From the NCBI GenBank assembly GCA_003864495.1, contig ML133378.1, positions 240,239 through 304,238 on the forward strand: 64,000 nucleotides of DNA. Direction: 5' to 3'. Under the pieces are notes generated by a model. The model worked only from the letters and a program-made list of their open reading frames with translations, did no database searches and was not told the origin of the DNA. The position numbers were made by a program, and so were the translations under genes. This DNA is from Nemopilema nomurai. Lineage: Eukaryota; Cnidaria; Scyphozoa; Rhizostomeae; Rhizostomatidae. Below, piece by piece: positions 48,701-63,700 of this stretch (positions are counted from its first letter, which is position 1; every line of letters begins with the position of its first letter).

Positions 48701-51700
48701 CTTTCACAGTTTGTATCATGAAATTTACAAGAAGGGCAAATATTCTATTATTTTGGAAGAATTTTGCAGTAGATGCCAGTGGTGCATATTTGACATGAAC
48801 TGCTGCTTTCCTGGTTCACCAGGTTTGTAACAACGGACAGAATTCCGCATGAAATGTGAATTTGCTAATTGGTCATCATTTAGGTCGAGCTGAACTGAAT
48901 TTACTCATTCGACTCTTAAAACCTTGATGTCTGGAAATGCATTTTCAAATTTTGTTGCGAGTAACTATCGATTAACAATTGACTAGTTTGAGATTAACGC
49001 TGACACAGATTAATATTGGAGACCTAACTATAAAGGTTGTTCATCGTACCACAACGCTTTTGCATTGCACCACCATCATTATGCACAGTACCACCTTCAT
49101 TATGCATTGTACCACCTTCATTATGCACAGTACCACTTTCATTATGCACAGTACCACTTTCATTATGCATAGTACCACCTTCATTATGCATTGCACCACC
49201 TTCATTATGCACAGTACCACCTTCATTATGCATAGTACCACCTTCATTATGCACAGTACCACCTTCATTATGCACAGTACCACTTTCATTATGCATAGTA
49301 CCACCTTCATTATGCACAGTACCACTTTCATTATGCACAGTACCACCTTCATTATGCACAGTACCACCTTCATTATGCACTGCACCACCTTCATTATGCA
49401 TCATACCGATATGAGGTTATTCACGTCCAACCTTGCTGCATTGCGGAACACTCACTTCAGTGTAGTACCCGGTTGACCCGAGAATACGTCATATTGTCAT
49501 ATTTTATTGACTCTTCCATTTTCATTCAGACACCTTGCCAACAAGATGGTGACGAATCCTTCGCTGAAGAAGACGAGGAATCTCAAGCTGAGATGGACAC
49601 TATTCTGTTTGAAAAAGCCGGTGACGTGTTGCCATTGCTGGCACAGGCTGTTGGTGGTGAAGTTTTCCAGCCCTACTTCAATGCCTTCTTTCCACTTCTA
49701 GCCAAAAGAACGGTAATTGCATTCTTCTCTGCTATTTCGATAGTAGTGCTTTGGGGCACGTATGTCTTGTAACGTATGTCATAACGTATGTCTGCAATGA
49801 ATCTGAACAGTCATCTGAACACCATTCTGCTTTGTTGGCATGTAAAGACTTGGACAAGCAGACATTTTTATCCCAACCATTTTCGTCATCTTTGCAATCA
49901 CTTTTCTGTTACACAATAACATTCTCAATTGGTGAAGCCTTTTTATCCTTTATTTATCTTTTCCAGAAATCGTCGTGTGCTATTTCTGAACGATCTTTTG
50001 CCGTCGGAACTATTGCAGAGGTGAACTTCGATATTTACCTTCGTTGTTTTTAATAGCCTAAGAAGTATCTTGATAAGTTCTTGCTACCAATCAATCTTAA
50101 ACTGATGGTAGTCTTATTCTTGCTTTCTGACTTTCAGGCTATGCTGCTCCTATTCCAACATTTCACATTTCCAGTAAAATCGCTTTTCACAGTCAAGACG
50201 ATACATTGATAGATATTTCTGTACATTTAATTTCCTGGTGCCACATAAGTTTCATCATGTTGGTATAAGCAATGTTAGAATAAGCAGATGACACTTGCCT
50301 CCTTTCATTTATGATCGAACGGCTCTTGAGTTGTGAAACGAAACCTCCTTCGCAGGTGATTCAAGCCATGGAGAAGCACTGTGCACTTTTCATCGATCAG
50401 ATTGTGCAGCTGTTTCTAGGACGGTCAAAGATGGCGACGAAGAAGTCATTAGCAACTCGATTTGCGGCCTGGTATAAGCCGAAAATGCCGGAGCAGCTTC
50501 TATACCGTATCCTTGTAGTACTCCTTGATTTCTATGCTTTACAGCTAAACTTGATTGTAATTCTTTTGACGACTTTTCTTCAGGGCTGAAAGGCGTCTCT
50601 TTTTCAAGTCTAAGATGGTGCCAGAAAATAGTAGAAATCGCAGTTTTAAGTAGCCAGTTCAGTCTTTGAACGCCTTTGAAGGAGACCGTTTTCCCTCCCT
50701 ATTTTGATGCCATCATTTAACCCGGTTTCATTCAACCCGTTCCAAAAATAGTTCTATATACCTCCCTTGATTTATCTTTCATCTTCCATTATGATACCCG
50801 TGATTGTATATAGATTTTAACTAATCCTTCGAGTCTCGCTCGGATCGGTTATTTTCCCGCACTCTTTGCGAATCGTCGTAAGAAATCCTGTTGCCTATGA
50901 AAATTCTTTTTTGCTAAACCCTGGTCTTTTGTTTGTTGAACATATGTACCTCTCTGGAGCATAAGGCCATTGCAATTGATTTACAATCGCTATTTCTTCA
51001 ACCCTTAACGCTGCTTAGGTACTTTTCTAATATTCTCCAGACTTTATTTAACGTTGCAAACAGCCACCCATCTGCACTTGTTATTGACAATGTCTGTGGA
51101 GCTGTAGCAAGGATGATAATGACCAGTGCCAATGATCTTCCCATTCAGCAGGTAAAGTCGTTCAACTTTCTGTATTATTGAGCAAGATAAGGTACTTTGT
51201 TGCGATTAAATTTTATTGAAATACCAAAGCCATAGAAATACAGCGGGGATTGGTTCTACTCTCTTGGTGCAAGTTTTTATGTAGCTTAAAAGTAACTGCC
51301 GAATAATGTTTTCTTTCATAGGTTCTTCCCGTTCTTGTCAACCATCTTCCAATTAAAGAGGATAACAGTGAAAACGAAACAGTCATGAAATGTATTTGCT
51401 TTCTCTACCAAACTGCAATTCAAACTGTAAGTAGATTCATTGCTTCGTTAATTTGCCCCTAGCTACTCTTGCATCTTGCATCAAAGGTTTTCTTTACGGA
51501 AACGAAATGCAAATAGGCGCAAGTTCGCCTATTATTTTTCGACCGTTGCCCGCTAAAGGACAAGTATGGCTTGGAGGAGGGCAAAAGAGAATGCAAATCG
51601 AAGTCCGCCTGTCGTTGCGCCCTAGAAAAAAGTTGCGGCCTGCGGTGGCGAAGAACGTTCACGCAACACAACTTTTGAGTAGGCCTTTAACCGTGTGATA

Positions 51701-54700
51701 TTTGAAGTTAGACTTCTGCGACGTAAAAGACGTCAAACGATGTTAGGCCGACTTCGTATATCGTGTTTCATGTTTTTTCGAAAGTTTCTTGATAATAATA
51801 GCATGGAGATGCAGGCGATCGGCGTATTGCAGGGAAGGATGGGGGTATTGGTGGCTAGCCCCTGCCACTGTTGCAGTAGCAGCCGTTGTCAAATCGAAGG
51901 TCTTACCGAGCTCATCCAGCAATAGCCGTATGATTTTATGCTAGGCCCTTCGTCATTGCTTAATAACTGTCGTAGATGATGTTCTCCCATCCACTTAACC
52001 ATTCGTGGACCTTTGATCGTATGAAAAGGAAACGCTCTGTGCAAATAGTAGGCTTAAACTTAGAGACAAATGTTATTCCAGCTTTAGCCTTTATTATTTA
52101 CTTCCTTCAATTTATTTACATTCGTTGTTCTGATCGACTAGTTTGTTGTCATTGATAACAATTGAATTGTCAAGGAGCAAACCCCTACTTCTTTGGTGAT
52201 GCTTTTTACCCACATTTTTTCTTGAAGATTGAGCCATACTTAGGACAGCTATTACCTTACATCATGCACGCAGTCGTGACTCGAGAAAGTGGGCTGAAGA
52301 CTCGTAAGATTCTGCAATTTCTTTATTATGTCCTATTTAAACAAGCGCATCTCTATTTTTCAATGTCAATTGATGCAATAGATGTGTTATGTGATTAAGG
52401 CGATATGTGATTTTTCTCGTTACTAACTTTTGAGTTTGACATATCAATCATCAGTTACCATATCAATCTGCCTTTGTTAATAGAGTCTACACCTTTCCTC
52501 TTTGTTTTTTTAAACTAGTTTATTTTTCTTTCCATCAAAAGATACAAAAAGGCTCCCTCTCCATGAATAGAGGGTAATTTTCACCAATGAACAGTATCTG
52601 GTATCAATGATTTTATCCTGCTTTCGTTTTAGAGACGAGAAAGGCATTGAAAGAGATGCTGATTCAAATAGAGAAACGTTCCCCTAGTGAATTTATGTCT
52701 GTAGTTGAAGCTACAGGAATAAATCCAAATTCCTTTACTGATAGTTTATGACATAGCATCACATCGTCGCTTTTTTATGTTTGTTAGAAGCGTAAAGGTC
52801 TAGTGCAGGAACTACGAAATGCATAACCTATAGGCGATAGCAACTAGAGCTGTTCAAATTTAGTTTTCCACATGTTTTGGTTATGTTTTAATGTCTTTTC
52901 TCCGTAGTCTCTTCTCTGTTATATAGATTGTTTTGTTTTCACTCCTTATTGTTACAGATCTACTGTTTCTATTAATGTATTTGGTTTTTTCAGACTAAAT
53001 GTTTTATTAGTTAGATTGTTCGTTTTGTTTTGTGTGAAGAATGTAGATGCTTTTTTGTTGAAAAAGTATTGCACAGAAGAATTTAGTCTCGCAGTATCTT
53101 TACAGATGAAAATTTTTAAGATGGCACTGTTTCTGCTTTTCTTTGTAAAACTATTTGCTTCTGGGATGTCAAAACGGGCCTTGACTTGCCCTCTCCTTTG
53201 GGCAAGTAAGAATTCATTCATTGTCCGGAAAAAGTTATAAACGTCCTCATTACAGAATAAAAATAAAAATGTTTACAATCACCTTTATTGTTTATAGCAA
53301 AAAAATTAAGATGTCTGCCTGAAATGATTTATTTTTTGCATTTTGAAGTGCGTTTTAAATGAAAGAATACCAGGTAAGCAGTATACGCCTAGTTTTGGAT
53401 AATTGGCCGAGAAGACTTTGTTGATTATCAGTGCTACGTCATCGCACTGCTTAAGAAACTTCCTAGAAAGCTTCTCCAAACGTGTAGTTATTCACATTGA
53501 GCCACTCTTTGGTACGGGAATTCTTTCACCCTATTTAAATACGATTTGAAAGCATAGGCTGTGTAAGAAGGCATGTTGGTTTGTGCATATCCTTTTCACC
53601 AATCTGGTTGGATACGTCTCTCCAAGCTGATAGGGTGAATCAACTCCTTGGTGTTTGAGGTTTCACTCGTAACATAAGGTGCGAAGAAACTCCCAAGCTC
53701 AATGGGTATTTGAGGCTTGCGAAAGCACAGATGATTATTAGGTTTCACGTTCTTGAGAAGCTGTAAGATTACTAAATCATATTGACCTTTGTAAACATCA
53801 CAAGCCCCATTTGCTTTTAGAACTAGAAAGCATTACACGACAGACTCATTAGACTACTGTGTTTCTGTAGCCATTGACTACTTGTATTTCTAGCATGAAA
53901 CATTCTCCTCTACCGGTCACAGAAAGATCAAAGCACACCCCATACAATCCCCTTTTCAATTAATTCTGACAGTGTATGAGAGGGGAAATGTGACCACATT
54001 CTTTATTTTGATTTCTAGTAGTTTATCATAGCATCTGTAAAAAGGGGAAGAGATAGACACATTCCAAAAATCTTTCAGCGGCGTAGCGTCAAGGTATTTA
54101 TTTGTTCCATACACTGATATTTTATAGCAATTTTTTTCTAGAATAACTTATATGACCAAGTTTAAAACAAAGTACCTATATTTGGATTTCATGAATGATC
54201 CTACTTTTTTGTAATCGAATCTGTCTTTAGCATTTTCAACAAGAGCGTGAATAGTTGTTTTCAGCTGTTTCCTTTTCTGCTCAATTTTCCTGTCGATACG
54301 TGAAGGCCGTTGCGTTGAATTTTTACTTTTCAGTGCCCTACGAAGGTATAGATGTAATAGATGATAGTAATAGTAATAGATGGTAATAGACGACTTTCCC
54401 TTATCCGACAAATCGAAAGGCCTTTCATTTTTGAACATACCAATTGCGAGAAATGACTGTTTTTTTGCTTGCCCCATTTCCGCAAAATAGTAAGGCTATA
54501 ACCTTGGAAAAATGGTCTATCTGAGTGGAAATTTTTTCGGCTTTTTTATGCATGTACTGTGTAGAGTAAACTAAGAGTAATATATTGACGTGTTTGGATC
54601 CGTTTTTGAATATGCCAGTTGCGAGAAAAATGACTCTATTTTTGTTTGCCCCATTTCCGCCAAATAGTAAGGCTATAGCCTTGGAAAAATGGTCAATCTG

Positions 54701-57700
54701 GGTGGAAATGTTTTCCCCTTTTTTCTGCATGTACTGTGCAGGGTAGACCAAGAGTAATATATTGACGTGTTTGGATTCATTTTTGAACATGCCAATTGCG
54801 AGAAAAATGACTGTTTTTTGCTTGCCCCATTTCCGCCAAATAGTAAGGCTATACCCTTGGAAAAATGGTCAATCTGGGTGGAAATTTTTTCCGCTTCTTT
54901 CTGCATGTAATGTGTAGGGCAGACTAAAAGTAATATATTGACGTGTTTGGATTCGTTTTTGAACATGTCAATTGCAAAAAAATGACTGTTTTTTTGCTTG
55001 CCCCATTTCCGCCAAATAGTAAGGCTATAGCCTTGGAAAAATGGTCAATCTGGGTGGAAATTTTTTCGACTTCTTTTTGCATGTAATGTGTAGGGTAGAC
55101 TAAGAGTAATATATTGACGTGTTTGGATTCGTTTTTGAACATGCCAATTGCAAAAAAATGACTGTTTTTTGCTTGCCCCATTTCCGCCAAATAGTAAGGC
55201 TATAGCCTTGGAAAAATGGTCAATCTGGGTGGAAATTTTTTCGTCTTTTATCTGCATGTACTGTGCAGGGTAGACTAAGAGTAATATATTGACGTGTTTG
55301 GATCCGTTTTTGAACATGCCAATTGCGAGAAAAATGACTCTATTTTTGCTTGCCCCATTTCCGCCAAATAGCAAGGCTATAGCCTTGGAAAAATGGTCAA
55401 TCTGATTGGAAATTTTTTCGGCTTTTTTATGCATGTACTGTGTAGAGTAAACTAAGAGTAATATATTGACGTGTTTGGATCCGTTTTTGAATATGCCAGT
55501 TGCGAGAAAAATGACTCTATTTTTGCATGCCCCATTTCCGCCAAATAGTAAGGCTATAGCCTTGGAAAAATGGTCAATCTGGGTGGAAATGTTTTCCCCT
55601 TTTTCTGCATGTACTGTGCAGGGTAGACCAAGAGTAATATATTGACGTGTTTGGATTCATTTTTGAACATGCCAATTGCGAGAAAAATGACTGTTTTTTG
55701 CTTGCCCCATTTCCGCCAAATAGTAAGCCTATACCCTTGGAAAAATGGTCAATCTGGGTGGAAATTTTTTCCGCTTCTTTCTGCATGTAATGTGTAGGGC
55801 AGACTAAAAGTAATATATTGACGTGTTTGGATTCGTTTTTGAACATGTCAATTGCAAAAAATGACTGTTTTTTTTTGCTTGCCCCATTTCCGCCAAATAG
55901 TAAGGCTATAGCCTTGGAAAAATGGTCAATCTGGGTGGAAATTTTTTCGACTTCTTTTTGCATGTAATGTGTGGGGTAGACTAAGAGTAATATATTGACG
56001 TGTTTGGATTCGTTTTTGAACATGCCAATTGCAAAAAAATGACTGTTTTTTGCTTGCCCCATTTCCGCCAAATAGTAAGGCTATAGCCTTGGAAAAATGG
56101 TCAATCTGGGTGGAAATTTTTTCGTCTTTTTTCTGCATGTACTGTGTAGGGTAGACTAAGAGTAATATATTGACGTGTTTGGATTCGTTTTTGAACATGC
56201 CAATTGCGAAAAATGACTTTTTTGCTTGCCCCATTTCCGCCAAATAGTGCTATAGCCTTGGAAAAATGGTCAATCTGGGTGGAAATTTTTTCGCTTTTTT
56301 TGCATGTACTGTGTAGGTAGACTAAGAGTAATATATTGACGTGTTTGGATTCGTTTTTGAATATGCCAATTGCGAAAAAATGACTTTTTGCTTGCCCCAT
56401 TTCCGCCAAATAGTAAGGCTATAGCCTTGGAAAAATGGTCAATCTGGGTGGAAATTTTTCGTCTTTTTTCTGCATGTACTGTGTAGGGTAGACTAAGAGT
56501 AATATTGACGTGTTTGGATCCGTTCTTGAATATGCCAATTGCAAAAAATGACTGTTTTTTTGCTTGCCCCATTTCCGCCAAACAAAAAGGCTATAGCCTT
56601 GGAAAAATGGACAATCTGGGTGGAAATTTTTTCGTCTCTTTTCTGCATGTACTGTGCAGGGTAGACTAAGAGTAATATATTGACGTGTTTGGATTCGTTT
56701 TAGAACATGTTAATTGCAAAAAATGACTGTTTTTTGCTTGCCATTTCCGTCAATAGCAAGGCTTAGCCTTGGAAAAATGGTCTATCTGAGTGGAAATTTT
56801 TCGGCTTTTTTTATGCATGTACTGTGTAGAGTAAACTAAGAGTAATATATTGACGTGTTTGGATCCGTTTTTATTGCAATTGCGAAAAAATGACTCTAAT
56901 TTGCTTGCCCCATTTCCGCTAAATAGCAAGGCTATAGCCTTGGAAAAATGGTCTATCTGAGTGGAAATTTTTTCGTCTTTTTTCTGCATGTACTGTGTAG
57001 AGTAAACTAAGAGTAATATATTGACGTGTTTGGATCCGTTTTTGAATATGCCAATTGCGAAAAAAATGACTCTAATTTTGCTTGCCCCATTTCCGCCAAA
57101 TAGCAAGGCTATAGCCTTGGAAAAATTGTCTATCTGAGTGGAAATTTTTTCGTCTTTTTTCTGCATGTACTGTGTAGAGTAAACTAAGAGTAATATATTG
57201 ACGTGTTTGGATCCGTTTTTGAATATGCCAGTTGCGAGAAAAATGACTGTTTTTTTGCTTGCCCCATTTCCGCCAAATAGTAAGGCTATAGCCTTGGAAA
57301 AATGGTCAATCTGGGTGGAAATTTTTTCGTCTTTTATCTGCATGTACTGTGCAGGGTAGACTAAGAGTAATATATTGACGTGTTTGGATCCGTTTTTGAA
57401 CATGCCAATTGCGAGAAAAATGACTCTATTTTTGCTTGCCCCATTTCCGCCAAATAGCAATGCTATAGCCTTGGAAAAATGGTCTATCTGAGTGGAAATT
57501 TTTTCGGCTTTTTTATGCATGTACTGTGTAGAGTAAACTAAGAGTAATATATTGACGTGTTTGGATCCGTTTTTGAATATGCCAATTGCGAAAAAAATGA
57601 CTCTAATTTTGCTTGCCCCATTTCCGCCAAATAGCAAGGCTATAGCCTTGGAAAAATGGTCTATCTGAGTGGAAATTTTTCGTCTTTTTCTGCATGTACT

Positions 57701-60700
57701 GTGTAGAGTAAACTAAGAGTAATATATTGACGTGTTTGGATCCGTTTTTGAATATGCCAATTGCGAAAAAAATGACTCTAATTTTGCTTGCCCCATTTCC
57801 GCCAAATAGCAAGGCTATAGCCTTGGAAAAATTGTCTATCTGAGTGGAATTTTTTCGTCTTTTTCTGCATGTACTGTGTAGAGTAAACTAAGAGTAATAT
57901 ATTGACGTGTTTGGATCCGTTTTTGAATATGCCAATTGCAAAAAATGACTGTTTTTTTGCTTGCCCCATTTCCGCCAAATAGTAAGGCTATAGCCTTGGA
58001 AAAATGGTCAATCTGGGTGGAAATTTTTTCGTCTTTTATCTGCATGTACTGTGCAGGGTAGACTAAGAGTAATATATTGACGTGTTTGGATCCGTTTTTG
58101 AACATGCCAATTGCGAGAAAAATGATCTATTTGCTTGCCCCATTTCGCCAAATAGCAATGCTATAGCCTTGGAAAAATGGTCTATCTGAGTGGAAATTTT
58201 TTCGGCTTTTTTATGCATGTACTGTGTAGAGTAAACTAAGAGTAATATATTGACGTGTTTGGATCCGTTTTTGAATATGCCAATTGCGAAAAAAATGACT
58301 CTAATTTTGCTTGCCCCATTTCCGCCAAATAGCAAGGCTATAGCCTTGGAAAAATGGTCTATCTGAGTGGAAATTTTTTCGTCTTTTTTCTGCATGTACT
58401 GTGTAGAGTAAACTAAGAGTAATATATTGACGTGTTTGGATCCGTTCTTGAATATGCCAATTGCAAAAAAATGACTGTTTTTTTGCTTGCCCCATTTCCG
58501 CCAAACAAAAAGGCTATAGCCTTGGAAAAATGGACAATCTGGGTGGAAATTTTTTCGTCTCTTTTCTGCATGTACTGTGCAGGGTAGACTAAGAGTAATA
58601 TATTGACGTGTTTGGATCCGTTTTAAAACATGTTAATTGCAAAAAATGACTGTTTTTTGCTTGCCCCATTTCCGTCAAATAGCAAGGCTATAGCCTTGGA
58701 AAAATGGTCTATCTGAGTGGAAATTTTTTCGGCTTTTTTATGCATGTACTGTGTAGAGTAAACTAAGAGTAATATATTGACGTGTTTGGATCCGTTTTTG
58801 AATATGCCAATTGCGAAAAAAATGACTCTAATTTTGCTTGCCCCATTTCCGCTAAATAGCAAGGCTATAGCCTTGGAAAAATGGTCTATCTGAGTGGAAA
58901 TTTTTTTCGTCTTTTTTCTGCATGTACTGTGTAGAGTAAACTAAGAGTAATATATTGACGTGTTTGGATCCGTTTTTGAATATGCCAATTGCGAAAAAAA
59001 TGACTCTAATTTTGCTTGCCCCATTTCCGCCAAATAGCAAGGCTATAGCCTTGGAAAAATGGTCTATCTGAGTGGAAATTTTTTCGTCTTTTTTCTGCAT
59101 GTACTGTGTAGAGTAAACTAAGAGTAATATATTGACGTGTTTGGATCCGTTTTTGAATATGCCAGTTGCGAGAAAAATGACTCTATTTTTGTTTGCCCCA
59201 TTTCCGCCAAATAGTAAGGCTATAGCCTTGGAAAAATGGTCAATCTGGGTGGAAATGTTTTCCCCTTTTTTCTGCATGTACTGTGCAGGGTAGACCAAGA
59301 GTAATATATTGACGTGTTTGGATTCATTTTTGAACATGCCAATTGCGAGAAAATGACTGTTTTTTGCTTGCCCCATTTCCGCCAAATAGTAAGGCTATAG
59401 CCTTGGAAAAATGGTCAATCTGGGTGGAAATTTTTTCCGCTTCTTTCTGCATGTAATGTGTAGGGCAGACTAAGAGTAATATATTGACGTGTTTGGATTC
59501 GTTTTTGAACATGTCAATTGCAAAAAAATGACTGTTTTTTTGCTTGTCTCATTTCCGCCAAATAGTAAGGCTATAGCCTTTGAAAAATGGTCAATCTGGG
59601 TGGAAATTTTTTAGACTTCTTTTTGCATGTAATTTGTGGGGTAGACTAAGAGTAATATATTGACGTGTTTGGATTCGTTTTGAACGCAATTGCAAAAAAA
59701 TGACTAATGCATTGTACCACCATCATTATGCACAGTACTACCTTCATTATGCACAGCACCACCTTCATTATGCACAGTACCACCTTCATTATGCATTGTA
59801 CCACCATCATTATGCACAGCACCACCTTCATTATGCACAGTACCACCTTCATTATGCATTGTACCACCATCATTATGCACAGCACCACCTTCATTATGCA
59901 CAGTACCACCTTCATTATGCATTGTACCACCATCATTATGCACAGTACCACCTTCATTATGCACAGTACCACCTTCATTATGCACAGCACCACCTTCATT
60001 ATGCACAGTACCACCTTCATTATGCATTGTACCACCATCATTATGCACAGCACCACCTTCATTATGAACAGTACCACCTTCATTATGCATTATACGACCT
60101 TCATTATGCACAGTACCACCATCATTATGCACAGTACCACCTTCATTATGCACAGTACCACCTTCATTATGCACAGTACCACCATCATTATGCACAGCAC
60201 CACCTTCATTATGAACAGTACCACCTTCATTATGCATTATACGACCTTCATTATGCACAGTACCACCTTCATTATGCACAGTACCACCATCATTATGCAT
60301 TGTATCACCATCATTATGCACAGTACCACCTTCATTATGCACAGTACCACCTTCATTATGCATTGTACCACCATCATTATGCACAGTACCACCTTCATTA
60401 TGCACAGCACCACCTTCATTATGCATTGTACCACCATCATTATGCACAGTACCACCTTCATTATGCACAGTACCACTTTCATTATGCATTGTACCACCAT
60501 CATTATGCATCATACCGATATGAGGTTATTCACGTCCAACCTTGCTGCATTGCGGAACACTCACTTCAGTGTAGTACCCGGTCGACCCGACAATACGTCA
60601 TATTGTCATATTTTGTTGACTCTTCCATTTTCATTCAGACACCTTGCCAACAAGATGGTGACGAATCCTTCGCTGAAGAAGACGAGGAATCCCAAGCTGA

Positions 60701-63700
60701 GATGGACACTATTCTGTTTGAAAAAGCCGGTGACGTGTTGCCATTGCTGGCACAAGCTGTTGGTGGTGAAGTTTTCCAGCCCTACTTCAATGCCTTCTTT
60801 CCACTTCTAGCCAAAAGAACGGTAATTGCATTCTTCTCTGCTATTTCGATAGTAGTGCTTTGGGGCACGTATGTCTTGTAACGTATGTCATAACGTATGT
60901 CTGCAATGAATCTGAACAGTCATCTGAACACCATGCTGCTTTGTTGGCATGTAAAGACTTGGACAAGCAGACATTTTTATCCCAACCATTTCCGTCATCT
61001 TTGCAATCACTTTTCTGTTACACAATAACATTCTCAATTGGTGAAGCCTTTTTATCCTTTATTTATCTTTTCCAGAAATCGTCGTGTGCTATTTCTGAAC
61101 GATCTTTTGCCGTCGGAACTATTGCAGAGGTGAACTTCGATATTTACCTTCGTTGTTTTTAATAGCCTAAGAAGTATCTTGATAAGTTCTTGCTACCAAT
61201 CAATCTTAAACTGATGGTAATCTTATTCTTGCTTTCTGACTTTCAGGCTATGCTGCTCCTATTCCAACATTTCACATTTCCAGTAAAATCGCTTTTCACA
61301 GTCAAGACGATACATTGATAGATATTTCTGTACATTTAATTTCCTGGTGCCACATAAGTTTCATCATGTTGGTATAAGCAATGTTAGAATAAGCAGATGA
61401 CACTTGCCTCCTTTCATTTATGATCGAACGGCTCTTGAGTTGTGAAACGAAACCTCCTTCGCAGGTGATTCAAGCCATGGAGAAGCACTGTGCACTTTTC
61501 ATCGATCAGATTGTGCAGCTGTTTCTAGGGACGGTCAAAGATGGCGACGAAGAAGTCATTAGCAACTCGATTTTCGGCCTTGGTGTTATAGCCGAAAATG
61601 CCGGAGCAGCTTCTATACCGTATCCTTGTAGTACTCCTTGATTTCTATGCTTTACAGCTAAACTTGATTGTAATTCTTTTGACGACTTTTCTTCAGGGCT
61701 GAAAGGCGTCTCTTTTTCAAGTCTAAGATGGTGCCAGAAAATAGTAGAAATCGCAGTTTTAAGTAGCCAGTTCAGTCTTTGAACGCCTTTGAAGGAGACC
61801 ATTTTCCCTCCCTATTTTGATGCCATCATTTAACCCGGTTTCATTCAACCCGTTCCAAAAAAGGTTCTATATACCTCCCTTGATTTATCTTTCATCTTCC
61901 ATTATGATACCCGTAATTGTATATAGATTTTAACTAATCCTTCGAGTCTCGCTCGGATCGGTTATTTTCCCGCACTCTTTGCGAATCGTCGTAAGAAATC
62001 CTGTTGCCTATGAAAATTCTTTTTTGCTAAACCCTGGTCTTTTGTTTGTTGAACATATGTACCTCTCTGGAGCATAAGGCCATTGCAATTGATTTACAAT
62101 CGCTATTTCTTCAACCCTTAACGCTGCTTAGGTACTTTTCTAATATTCTCCAGACTTTATTTAACGTTGCAAACAGCCACCCATCTGCACTTGTTATTGA
62201 CAATGTCTGTGGAGCTGTAGCAAGGATGATAATGACCAGTGCCAATGATCTTCCCATTCAGCAGGTAAAGTCGTTCAACTTTCTGTATTATTGAGCAAGA
62301 TAAGGTACTTTGTTGCGATTAAATTTTATTGAAATACCAAAGCCATAGAAATACAGCGAGGATTGGTTCTACTCTCTTGGTGCAAGTTTCTATGTAGCTT
62401 AAAAGTAACTGCCGAATAATGTTTTCTTTCATAGGTTCTTCCCGTTCTTGTCAACCATCTTCCAATTAAAGAGGATAACAGTGAAAACGAAACAGTCATG
62501 AAATGTATTTGCTTTCTCTACCAAACTGCAATTCAAACTGTAAGTAGATTCATTGCTTCGTTAATTTGCCCCTAGCTACTCTTGCATCTTGCATCAAAGG
62601 TTTTCTTTACGGAAACGAAATGCAAATAGGCGCAAGTTCGCCTATTATTTTTCGACCGTTGCCCGCTAAAGGACAAGTATGGCTTGGAGGAGAGCAAAAG
62701 AGAATGCAAATCGAATTCCGCCTGTCATTGCGCCCTAGAAAAAAGTTGCGGCCTGCGGTGGCGAAGAACGTTCACGCAACACAACTTTTGAGTAGGCCTT
62801 TAACCGTGTGATATTTGAAGTTAGACTTCTGCGACGTAAAAGACGTCAAACGATGTTAGGCCGACTTCGTATATCGTGTTTCATGTTTTTTCGAAAGTTT
62901 CTTGATAATAATAGCATGGAGGTGCAGGCGATCGGCGTATTGCAGGGAAGGATGGGGGTATTGGTGGCTAGCCCCTGCCACTGTTGCAGTAGCAGCCGTT
63001 GTCAAATCGAAGGTCTTACCGAGCTCATCCAGCAATAGCCGTATGATTTTATGCTAGGCCCTTCGTCATTGCTTAATAACTGTCGTAGATGATGTTCTCC
63101 CATCCACTTAACCATTCGTGGACCTTTGGTCGTATGAAAAGGAAACGCTCTGTGCAAATAGTAGACTTAAACTTAGAGACAAATATTCTTCCAGCTTTTA
63201 ATTTATTTACATTCGTTGTTCTGATCGACTAGTTTGTTGTCATTGATAACAATTGAATTGTCAAGGAGCAAACCCCTACTTCTTTGGTGATGCTTTTTAC
63301 CCACATTTTTTCTTGAAGATTGAGCCATACTTAGGACAGCTATTACCTTACATCATGCACGCAGTCGTGACTCGAGAAAGTGGGCTGAAGACTCGTAAGA
63401 TTCTGCAATTTCTTTATTATGTCCTATTTAAACAAGCGCATCTCTATTTTTCAATGTCAATTGATGCAATAGATGTGTTATGTGATTAAGGCGATATGTG
63501 ATTTTTCTCGTTACTAACTTTTGAGTTTGACATATCAATCATCAGTTACCATCTGCCTTTGTTAATAGAGTCTACACCTTTCCTCTTTGTTTTTTTAAAC
63601 TAGTTTATTTTTCTTTCCATCAAAAGATACAAAAAGGCTCCCTCTCCATGAATAGAGGGTAATTTTCACCAATGAACAGTATCTGGTATCAATGATTTTA

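Noticed and set aside
49024..49476. Long open frames on both strands in the first minisatellite
   Set aside because: Consequence of a 21-bp unit without stops. The translations are pure heptad repeats, with no start context or family.
51453..51925. Frames of 70-81 codons in IPO4 intron 35, repeated at 62566-63038
   Set aside because: Present in both copies only because the intron was duplicated. No family and no splice role in a consistent IPO4 frame.
54148..59512. Many minus-strand frames of 60-295 codons in the satellite
   Set aside because: They are shifted copies of one satellite unit and depend on units being 177 bases long. No selection for the frame is visible, since units of other lengths break it.
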